Shown one piece after another: positions 1-5,217 of a DNA stretch of 5,813 nt. The notes under the pieces are model-generated. The model had not been told where the DNA came from and searched no databases. It saw only the letters and a list, made by a program, of their open reading frames with translations. The stretch is from UBA8199 sp035358715 (GTDB lineage: Bacteria; Verrucomicrobiota; Verrucomicrobiia; Limisphaerales; UBA8199), in the NCBI GenBank assembly GCA_035358715.1, contig DAOPPX010000195.1, positions 1 through 5,813 on the forward strand. Direction: 5' to 3'. The translations under genes and the position numbers were made by a program. Numbering within the stretch: position 1 is the first letter of the stretch; every line of letters starts with the position of its first letter.

Positions 1-132
1 CAACTGGCGTGGCATGGGCCAACCTTAAGCTAACACCCGGACGCCAATCCACCCACATTATGCACTAATCTATGGGTTGACCCTTTTTTCGCTGGCCGGG
101 GTCCCCGCCTGGCTCGCCGGTTTTCATGAAGC

Positions 133-266
133 GGAGCGCAGCGGAGTCGGAGGGAGGCATCGCGCACCGGGCTGGGGGCAGTGCCGCCGCGTTGGTGTCA
201 TCGGCGGCGCGGTGGGGGTGGCGCGAGGGCGCGGGGCCGATCGGAGCGTAGCGGAGTGGAGCGAAG
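133..266. repeat. Short dispersed GGAGCGNAGCGGAG repeats
   Basis: The 14-mer ggagcgcagcggag at 133-146 recurs as ggagcgtagcggag at 243-256 with one mismatch, and is followed at once by a partial copy, ggagcgaag, at 258-266. Looser relatives occur across the spacer: ggagcggctga at 474-484 and again at 1038-1048, and cagcgcgaggcg at 814-825 and cagcgcgaagcg at 836-847 (11 of 12 identical). This is a family of short G+C-rich dispersed words. Whether they have a function is unknown. Confidence 0.55.
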
Positions 267-517
267 TGAAAAGCCGGCGAGTCAGGCGCCCTGGGAGGCC
301 GACAAGTGCCGTGAGTTGGCGCGGTGGCTTGCCACGACCTAGCGAGCTTGCGAGCGACGGGCGAGCGCAACCCACGGCTCTTGGCGGCCGGTCCTCCGGG
401 GTGGCTTCGTGTCCAAGGCCGCGAGGGCGCGCTGTCCGCTCCGGGTGAAGGCGCGGGCTTGGGCGCCGGAAGCGGAGCGGCTGACGTTGCTGTTTGTGTT
501 GGCCTCCTCTCCCCTGG

Positions 518-544
518 CCCCTCTCCTCCAGAGGAGGAGAGGGG
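518..544. repeat. 12-bp perfect inverted repeat (CCCCTCTCCTCC hairpin)
   Basis: The arms cccctctcctcc (518-529) and ggaggagagggg (533-544) are perfectly complementary around a 3-base loop. A partial direct copy of the left arm lies just upstream at 504-514. No T-run follows on the plus strand (gattgatttc), and no gene ends here, so a classical intrinsic terminator is not well supported. It looks like an intergenic palindromic repeat unit. Confidence 0.65.
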
Positions 545-569
545 GATTGATTTCTTTGGCTGCGGGTTA

Positions 570-656
570 CCCGGGGTGGCGCTCGTGCCTCGCTGACCCC
601 GGGCTACCTTCTGAAACTCCTTCGGAGTGTTTCAGATGGCGCGCACTGCGTGCGCG
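570..656. repeat. Cluster of three consecutive hairpins
   Basis: Three stem-loops lie head to tail in 87 bases. First, cccggggt (570-577) pairs with accccggg (596-603), 8 bp around 18 bases. Second, ctgaa+actcc (611-620) pairs with ggagt+ttcag (624-635), with a 2-base bulge and a 3-base loop. Third, cgcgcac (640-646) pairs with gtgcgcg (650-656), with a 3-base loop. This fits a composite intergenic repeat or a structured RNA. I recall similar palindromic spacers in verrucomicrobial genomes, but did not verify this. Confidence 0.55.
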
Positions 657-919
657 GATGTTGTTGCGGCGGAGTGGCGCTGGCTGCCGAGGTCCGAGCC
701 GGACTGGCCCCCACGAGGCAGCCATTTGGCGAGCTGTGTTGGCCGGCGGACTGCAAGGAGCACCTACACAGCGAGCCTTCGACGCGCCACGGAGCCGTTC
801 TAAGGCGAGCGCGCAGCGCGAGGCGTCGTAATTGGCAGCGCGAAGCGCTCTGACATTGACGTTGCCCGCGAAAATGGGGGAGAGGGGCCGCGTAGGCGCG
901 CTGAGCGGGGCGGAGCGTG

Positions 920-974
920 CCCCCCTCCCCCCTCCAGGGCAAAAGGGGTTACTGACTTTTAGGGGGGAGGGGGG
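920..974. repeat. 14-bp perfect inverted repeat of C-tracts and G-tracts
   Basis: ccccccTccccccT at 920-933 is perfectly complementary to AggggggAgggggg at 961-974, with a 27-base spacer (934-960). The G-rich arm runs on to a seventh G at 975. Either strand could form a long hairpin, and the G6-A-G7 arm with the nearby gggg at 945-948 could support a G-quadruplex. No adjacent coding gene explains it. Confidence 0.65.
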
Positions 975-988
975 GTGTTAGCGGAGCC

Positions 989-1017
989 TGCCCGGCCGAG
1001 TCAACGAGGGCCGGGCA
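989..1017. repeat. 9-bp perfect hairpin
   Basis: tgcccggcc (989-997) pairs perfectly with ggccgggca (1009-1017) around an 11-base loop. No poly-T follows on either strand, so it is recorded as a palindrome and not as a terminator. Confidence 0.5.
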
Positions 1018-1268
1018 CCCGGAGGGCCGCAAGCGCCGGAGCGGCTGAGGCGTAGGAACGGATATAGAAGGTTGGGCGCGGGAGTTGGCGTGCGATGGAG
1101 GTTCTCCTGGGCGAAGTGGCAGGGCGGAGCCCGAACGAAGCGCTCCGGGGCGGTTGTGGTTCTACGGGCGTTGGTTGCACGGCGGGCGTTGGTGGTCGCG
1201 AAGCGGTGGGGCGTCGGATGTGCGAAGCCGAAGGCGCTACGCGAGCGTCTGCTCAGGATGTGGGCGAG

Positions 1269-1304
1269 GTGGTAGATGTGGTAGGGGTGGTAGGTGGTTG
1301 ATAG
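1269..1304. repeat. 9-nt tandem repeat GTGGTAGNN
   Basis: GTGGTAG occurs at 1269-1275, 1278-1284 and 1287-1293 with an exact 9-base period, followed by a degenerate copy from 1294. The surrounding 1266-1320 stretch is a G/T-rich (C/A-rich on the minus strand) low-complexity sequence. It lies in the non-coding spacer. Confidence 0.6.
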
Positions 1305-1462
1305 TTGTAGGTTGAGGGTACGGCGGGGGGCTCCGGGTCGAGATGGCAGGCTCGGGGACATGCGGCGGGGTGCGGACAGCGAGGCGCGCTGCGCAGTGGG
1401 CCTGCTCGGCCGGAGGCGCGCCAGGTTCCTTCTCGCCGGTTGTGCGGGACGACCGGCGGAAC

Positions 1463-1846
1463 TCAATTGCCACTCTCGGGGCCGAACCGCTGACGCGCGA
1501 TCTTTGCAGTTCCATTGTTATCGACCCACAAGAGGACTCTGTTTGTGGTGATAACGAATCGCCCGCGATTCTCCGACAGCAAATTGGTTCGCGCCAAAAT
1601 GCCGAAGTAGAACGTGCCGGAAACCTCAAAGCGTTGGGTGTCCACAAGGAAATCCTCACCGCGCCCGTTCATGAACGTGCTCAGTGCCTCGCCATACGGC
1701 TGCCCAGCCTCAACCCAACGATCAAATGTCGCCAGTAATTGGACTTGTTCTGCGGCACGAAGACTTCTTTTTTGCTGGCAATTCAGCAAGCCGATGCCAC
1801 CGACAACGATGACAGCAAGAATTGAAATCCAGAAAACCGCCTTCAT
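1463..1846 (-). CDS. Small membrane-anchored protein, candidate immunity partner
   Basis: This 127-residue protein matches no family I can name. Residues 4-22 form one strongly hydrophobic helix (VFWISILAVIVVGGIGLLN), preceded by a Lys, so the rest is probably anchored in the membrane and faces the periplasm. Cys23 follows the helix, but LLNC is a poor lipobox, so a lipoprotein is unlikely though not excluded. The remainder is soluble-looking, with a likely beta-rich part around residues 70-110 (GTFYFG, GRFVITTNRVLLWVD). It starts 3 bases after the stop of the papain-like RHS-stub gene. Its ribosome-binding site lies inside the end of that gene, so the two are probably translated together. 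Order, size and membrane anchoring fit an immunity protein for a periplasm-acting toxin. That is an inference from context only. It could instead be an accessory or an unrelated operon member. Confidence 0.75.
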   Translation of the reverse strand: MKAVFWISILAVIVVGGIGLLNCQQKRSLRAAEQVQLLATFDRWVEAGQPYGEALSTFMNGRGEDFLVDTQRFEVSGTFYFGILARTNLLSENRGRFVITTNRVLLWVDNNGTAKIARQRFGPESGN

Positions 1847-1849
1847 GGA

Positions 1850-2515
1850 CTAGTCCTCCCCATGCTCGTTCTCATGTTCCCTTTCATGGTTTTCCCGCAT
1901 TTGAGCCCCCCGCGCAAACCAGGCCATCCCCCGCGCAAAATCTCTACAGTTATTGCCCCATGCGTCGAATCTCGGCTGCTTTTTCTCTTTCGACCTTCGC
2001 GCGGCCTCAGCCTTCACCTTGGCGTCAACAGTAGGGCTGGTCTTTACGTGAGCCTTCATCATTATGCCATCCGTCAGCTTCTTGGGGTCGAAGCCAGAAC
2101 GGGATAGAAACTTGATAATCCCGCAGCAATTAATCCCGTATCCTGAGGGCGTATTAGGCCAGAACGCGGCTTCCCAGTAGGTTCCGTCTGCGTTATCGCC
2201 CACCACCCATTCGTGACCTGGCCAAACTGGGGATCTGATCACCCAGACATCCTGACCGAGGGGATCCACAAAGCTGATAGCGCCATTTCTGACGAAGCCA
2301 TAGAGGTTCTTTTCCTCATCTCGATTAAACCCGCCACGCTTGTGGGTCAGCGCCTTCAGTCTCGGTTCGTTGATGGGATCGCGGCTGAGCCACCTGCCTG
2401 TGTCCGGATTGTAGGAACTGTGGGCGCTCTGCGGCAGCAGTAGCCAGGCGGCGAGGAATGAGGGCAGTGTGCACAGTGCTCGCAGTCCTACGTTGTTTCT
2501 CGTGTTGGTCCTCAT
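1850..2515 (-). CDS. Secreted RHS-stub protein with permuted papain/NlpC-P60-like tip
   Basis: This is a 221-residue protein in three parts. Residues 1-33 are a Sec signal peptide: a basic start, the hydrophobic stretch FLAAWLLLP, and a likely cut after AHS. Residues 35-87 are the end of an RHS-repeat-associated core (YNPDTGRWLSRDPINE, then DEEKNLYGFVRN and VDPLG); the large barrel before it is absent. From residue 88 comes a separate tip. His101 (PGHEWVVG), an aromatic FWP motif at 118-120 and Cys190 (NNCRDFARG) occur in the order His then Cys. That order is typical of circularly permuted papain-fold enzymes (LRAT, PPPDE, YiiX-like NlpC/P60 groups). A peptidase, amidase or acyl-hydrolase activity is therefore plausible; the substrate cannot be read from sequence. 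The tail is acidic with His210, His214 and His218. The start overlaps the upstream stop (ATGA), with GGAG 10 bases upstream. RHS core: confident; papain-like tip: moderately sure; toxin role: inferred. Confidence 0.85.
   Translation of the reverse strand: MRTNTRNNVGLRALCTLPSFLAAWLLLPQSAHSSYNPDTGRWLSRDPINEPRLKALTHKRGGFNRDEEKNLYGFVRNGAISFVDPLGQDVWVIRSPVWPGHEWVVGDNADGTYWEAAFWPNTPSGYGINCCGIIKFLSRSGFDPKKLTDGIMMKAHVKTSPTVDAKVKAEAARRSKEKKQPRFDAWGNNCRDFARGMAWFARGAQMRENHEREHENEHGED
1855..1861 (-). promoter_or_regulatory. Ribosome-binding site inside the upstream coding end
   Basis: The minus strand reads GGGGAGG here, 8 bases before the ATG at 1846. It overlaps the last codons (HGED) of the upstream gene, which supports both the chosen start and translational coupling of the pair. 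Confidence 0.7.
2365..2413 (-). repeat. RHS-core DNA block, copy A
   Basis: This 49-bp stretch encodes the YNPDTGRWLSRDPINE region. It aligns without gaps to 4842-4890 (38 of 49 identical, 28 of the first 31) and to 5289-5337 (40 of 49 identical). The flanking tips are unrelated, so this is the shared seed between divergent cassettes. Confidence 0.75.
2512..2515 (-). other. ATGA stop/start overlap
   Basis: The TGA of the transglutaminase-like gene (2512-2514) overlaps the ATG of the RHS-stub gene (2513-2515). This indicates a shared transcript and probable termination-reinitiation coupling. Confidence 0.85.
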
Positions 2516-3483
2516 AGGTCTGAATCTCCGTTGTTCGCTGCGGTTTTGTCAGAAAGGGGCGCGGCTGGTGAGACTCGGCCGCCACTGGCTCGGAGGCTGG
2601 CGAGCATCACCTGGTATCCGCGACAAGCGGGTGCCAGTCGCGCGGCCGCCGCGAAGGCCTCAGCAGCCTCCGGCAACCGACCAGCTTCCCGCAGGCACAT
2701 TCCGCGGATGGACAGGAAGACAGCCAATTCCTCGCCGGGTGTGAGCGATCTCAAGTATCCTTCTGCAGCCTCCTCCGCGGGGGAGACCTCCAGGGGCCAG
2801 TGCCGGTAGTAGTCGTCCGAGAATCGGTTAACGCCGTTGCCTGCTGCTTCGATGTTGAAGGTGTCCTGTGGGCTCTCCCAGCGAACGAACAGGTGACCCT
2901 TCGTTGTTACCAGCTTCAGCGGGTAGCCCAGCCGGCGCCCCAGCGCCACTTGCAACACGGGCAGGGAACTGCACGTGCCTTGCCTCCTTGGTCCGGTCAG
3001 GCCTTGCAGGAAAACATCCTGTGCATCCGCGAAAAAACCATCGTTCAGCCGGGCCTTAGCGGCGGTGCCGATCTTGGCGGGCGCGTAGCGCACCCCGAAG
3101 TCCTCAGCCAGCACTACTGCCATCATTAGCATACGAAAGAAGCCTTCGGAGCTCTCGAACTCGGCCGGATTCTTCTGGAACCGGTAGAAATGCCGCTGGG
3201 TTTCGCTTCGCACCCGAGTTGCCATTTCATCAAGTCTCGACAGAGAGATCTTCAGGTCGAACCCGTCGGCTTCCGGCAACCCCTGGGCACAGAGCAGGTT
3301 CATTCTGCCAATGTCAATGTGTTGCAGGGCCGCAACGGGAAGACCGAGCAGGGCGTCCAGACTGGTCACCGAGGAAGCCACCCCCCGGTTCAGGCAGCTG
3401 ACGCAGTGCGAGACGGCGCCAACCAGAAGGACCGCCGCGCCAACTCTAAACGCCAGAGGTTTTGCCAGCGAGCGTAGTCTCAT
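2512..3483 (-). CDS. Exported transglutaminase-like (SirB1-type) protein with TPR-like tail
   Basis: This 323-residue protein has an N-terminal hydrophobic helix (about residues 13-26, VGAAVLLVGAVS), so it is exported or membrane-anchored. The Cys residues after it (27, 30) do not sit in a good lipobox. Residues about 115-215 resemble the SirB1/transglutaminase-core-2 group: Cys171 in GTCSSLPVLQVALGRRLGYP, His197 in KGHLFVRW and an acidic residue in FNIEAAG (Glu212) form a plausible Cys-His-acid triad. Residues about 250-298 look like a TPR hairpin (REAGRLPEAAEAFAAAARLAP). In this fold, activity can be peptidase, amidase or transglutaminase, and some members are inactive. It is the first gene of the operon and overlaps the RHS-stub gene by 4 bases. 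It might process, cross-link or assist that protein; this is speculation. The ATG has only a weak GGGA upstream, so the precise start is less certain than the family call. Confidence 0.85.
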   Translation of the reverse strand: MRLRSLAKPLAFRVGAAVLLVGAVSHCVSCLNRGVASSVTSLDALLGLPVAALQHIDIGRMNLLCAQGLPEADGFDLKISLSRLDEMATRVRSETQRHFYRFQKNPAEFESSEGFFRMLMMAVVLAEDFGVRYAPAKIGTAAKARLNDGFFADAQDVFLQGLTGPRRQGTCSSLPVLQVALGRRLGYPLKLVTTKGHLFVRWESPQDTFNIEAAGNGVNRFSDDYYRHWPLEVSPAEEAAEGYLRSLTPGEELAVFLSIRGMCLREAGRLPEAAEAFAAAARLAPACRGYQVMLASLRASGGRVSPAAPLSDKTAANNGDSDL

Positions 3484-3828
3484 ACAAAGATTCCCATCAG
3501 CTCCATCGGCGGGGGGCGGGTTCCACGAAGGGGCCTTCGAAGCAAGTCCGGGCGGTTTCCCAAGTGGGGTGGAACTGCGAGAGAGCCGAACTAAATCCGA
3601 AAAGACAGGGTTTTCGGAACCCAGGCGCCGAGCACCTGCACCGCCGCGCTCGCCGGATTGATCCTATCTGCGTTCTAACATTCTGAACTATGCGTATCTT
3701 GTTCATGCATGAGCCGCCAAATCCATTGTGCCGGGCGGCTGGCGCCGGTGGCCAACCTGCCTCCGCCGCGGCCTGACCGGCGCACGGTTCCTTACACCGC
3801 TTCTGCGGGACAGCACGTTTGGTTGGAG
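3484..3828. other. Spacer between the two minus-strand gene groups
   Basis: This stretch of about 345 bases contains no gene I can support. The one open frame crossing it on the minus strand has basic, Cys-rich content without motifs. It must hold the promoter for the three-gene operon at 3483-1463 if that operon is transcribed independently, but I find no convincing -35/-10 pair. Two weak inverted repeats are present, agccgcc/ggcggct (3712-3718 with 3734-3740) and gccggt/accggc (3744-3749 with 3776-3781). They could end transcription of the 4236-3829 gene, though no T-run follows. Confidence 0.5.
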
Positions 3829-4236
3829 TCAACGCGGAAGCGCGAGGTAAGAAAACATGGCCAAAGCCAAGCCGGAAATGCCTCCGACAAGGAATGCTGT
3901 CAAATGCAACGACTCAAATCCCCCGTCTGTTACCAGCCAAAGCGCCCACACCCCAGCAACCAAGCTGAGGATTAGTGAGACAAGAACACGAACGGCATTC
4001 ATTCTTGCCACTTTCGGAAGGAGTTTCAGGAATAACAATAACGATGCACTCAACGGAGCGGTAACCAGAATTGAAAACATCAACCCAAAAAGCCCACCAA
4101 GAGCAGCGTCACTAGCTGCATTCAGAACCCCGTAATCAGGCTGGGACTTCAATCGCTCCATCGTAAGCCAGAAAACCGAAGCCAGCCAAGGCACGAGTCC
4201 GACCCAGGCAACGAAGTAGATCAGTATTCGCGTCAT
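3829..4236 (-). CDS. Four-helix integral membrane protein, candidate immunity partner
   Basis: This 135-residue protein of no family I recognise has four predicted membrane helices, near residues 4-25, 46-71, 82-103 and 110-132, with short polar loops (ERLKSQPDYG, KLLPKVARMN, TDGGFES). There are no obvious catalytic residues. The start is supported by AGGGA about 9 bases upstream on the minus strand. It begins 27 bases after the stop of the cysteine-rich RHS-stub gene, so co-transcription is likely. Its base composition is lower in G+C than its surroundings (24 of 60 in row 4021-4080), which suggests separate acquisition. Multi-pass proteins directly after RHS tips are often immunity proteins against membrane- or envelope-targeting toxins, and that is my leading guess. 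A small transporter-like or unrelated membrane protein is equally possible from sequence alone. Confidence 0.75.
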   Translation of the reverse strand: MTRILIYFVAWVGLVPWLASVFWLTMERLKSQPDYGVLNAASDAALGGLFGLMFSILVTAPLSASLLLFLKLLPKVARMNAVRVLVSLILSLVAGVWALWLVTDGGFESLHLTAFLVGGISGLALAMFSYLALPR

Positions 4237-4263
4237 GGCTACGTCCCTGATTGCATCTCTTTG

Positions 4264-5175
4264 CTAAAACAGGCCACTAATCAGGATGTCCAAATTCGAC
4301 ATGCCCAATCGCTTACACGCGGGGATCAATTCTTGCCACCCAAGAGCGGGCCCTCCTCTTGGCATGCCCATGATGGGGACAAAGGCGCATTTTGCATAGC
4401 ACCGGACATGGGCCTGCAGTCGGCAGCAGTTTCTTGCATCGCACCAGCCATACTCTTGGCATGAGGATTCCTCCGCAATCAGGCATGAAGCAACACAGGC
4501 TGCTTCAGTTTGAAAGGGTGTTGTCGTATACCTTGCTTGAAAGCCTTCGCAAATCGACTGGGCACGCTCAGGATATGTATCCTTCTTGGATCCAAACTTA
4601 CCACTCTCACATGTGCGACATGGCGAAGCGCCAAATGCTCGACTGTATCCGGAACAATCTATGGGAGGCGGCCTTGGGTCAGGAGGCGGAATACATCCAT
4701 AGCCGCATCCAGGCAATCCGAGCAGACCCAACTTGTCATAGCGCCCCACGGTTTCATTACCCGCAACCTGGTAAACAAGCGGATACGCCATTCGGTCGTT
4801 TTGGACTGATGTCGGGCTATTCGCGATTAGCTGAGGACCAAGCTCGTTGATCGGATCGCGGCTAAGCCACCTTCCAGCATTTGCGTTGTAAAATGCCCGA
4901 CAGGGAACTGTGGTAAACAGCCCCAAGCATAGCGCGATTGTCGTTGACAGCGCAGAGCAGAGCTGAGATAAGCGTGCCCGACATCGCTGGGACGGTCGCA
5001 GCCATGACCGAAGGCGATCCGCGTGTTGAGAGTGAAAAGGCCTCCTACAACACGCTTGGTAAACCGGGACAGCGCCACGAGGCGGGCAGGGCGTTTGGCT
5101 GTTCAGTATGACGCAGGTGAGCTTTGGCTTCGCTTGGAGAAGCGTTCGTAGCCGAGAAGCTGTCCCAGGGTTCAT
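4264..5175 (-). CDS. Secreted RHS-stub protein with cysteine-rich tip
   Basis: This 303-residue protein has a signal-peptide-like segment near residues 66-94 (basic RCRAR, then a hydrophobic TTIALCLGLFTTV run, likely cut after CRA). It is followed directly by a partial RHS core, FYNANAGRWLSRDPINE (95-111), and by a diverged core end (YPLVYQVAGN, RYDKLGL at 145-151). No RHS barrel is present. After a Pro-rich linker (163-172) the tip carries 15 Cys between residues 157 and 287, including PCRTC, CVASC, NCC and CYAKC, with His256 beside the CYAKC group. This spacing suggests a disulfide-stabilised exported domain, or possibly metal binding. I recognise no named toxin family. About 65 basic, low-complexity residues precede the signal segment, which is odd for a Sec protein; no other ATG, GTG or TTG in frame gives a better start. 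AAGGTG lies 11 bases before the ATG. It pairs with the membrane protein downstream. Confidence 0.75.
   Translation of the reverse strand: MNPGTASRLRTLLQAKPKLTCVILNSQTPCPPRGAVPVYQACCRRPFHSQHADRLRSWLRPSQRCRARLSQLCSALSTTIALCLGLFTTVPCRAFYNANAGRWLSRDPINELGPQLIANSPTSVQNDRMAYPLVYQVAGNETVGRYDKLGLLGLPGCGYGCIPPPDPRPPPIDCSGYSRAFGASPCRTCESGKFGSKKDTYPERAQSICEGFQARYTTTPFQTEAACVASCLIAEESSCQEYGWCDARNCCRLQAHVRCYAKCAFVPIMGMPRGGPALGWQELIPACKRLGMSNLDILISGLF
4842..4890 (-). repeat. RHS-core DNA block, copy B
   Basis: Second copy of the 49-bp core segment, encoding YNANAGRWLSRDPINE here. The first 31 bases match copy A at 28 positions; the remainder diverges. Confidence 0.75.
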
Positions 5176-5217
5176 AAAGTCGTTGGCACCTTCAGTGCTA
5201 TGGTTGGCGTGTTGAGT

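Larger units (their letters stand above)
1..1462. other. G+C-rich, palindrome-rich spacer without a credible gene
   Basis: I see no convincing protein in this stretch. Overlapping open frames exist on both strands, but their translations are Arg/Ala/Pro/Gly-rich, have no domain motif, and exist because stop codons are rare in such G+C-rich DNA. By hand count, rows 181-240 and 421-480 have 49 and 48 G+C out of 60, against 24 out of 60 at 4021-4080. The stretch is full of short related words built on GGAGCG, GCGAAGCG and AGCGGAG, plus several perfect inverted repeats listed separately. No tRNA, rRNA or CRISPR structure is apparent. It lies downstream of the minus-strand operon ending at 1463. 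It may be a repeat-rich intergenic island or a site of past insertions. Confidence 0.7.

Noticed and set aside
80..92. Possible terminator (gggt-tga-ccc followed by six T)
   Set aside because: The stem is only 3-4 bp and no gene is seen ending just upstream on the plus strand.
77..942. Several open frames of 67-140 codons on both strands
   Set aside because: They overlap each other in many frames in very G+C-rich DNA, have no motifs and no plausible ribosome-binding context; stop codons are simply rare here.
1266..1304. CRISPR-like array
   Set aside because: The repeat unit is only 9 bases with no spacers; it is a small tandem repeat.
1435..1457. Possible terminator hairpin gccggt/accggc after the operon
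   Set aside because: The stem is only 6 bp with an 11-base loop, and no T-run follows on the minus strand.
978..1466. 162-residue open frame on the minus strand
   Set aside because: It crosses the 9-nt tandem repeat, two hairpins and low-complexity sequence; the translation is Arg/Thr/Pro-rich with no domain pattern, and it overlaps the true end of the gene at 1463.
3393..3410. Lipobox in the transglutaminase-like protein near Cys27/Cys30
   Set aside because: The residues before the Cys (VSH, CVS) do not fit the usual [LVI][ASTVI][GAS]C pattern, so only a signal or membrane anchor is claimed.
3655..3712. Possible promoter for the transglutaminase operon on the minus strand
   Set aside because: A TAGGAT-like -10 can be picked, but there is no acceptable -35 at 16-18 bases, and consensus promoters are not established for this lineage.
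3497..3832. 111-residue open frame on the minus strand between the two gene groups
   Set aside because: It has basic and Cys-rich composition with no motif and spans weak palindromes; it is more likely a spacer than a gene.
4392..4850. 152-residue open frame on the plus strand
   Set aside because: It lies entirely opposite the Cys-rich RHS-stub gene, which has a clear RHS core; it is a shadow frame.
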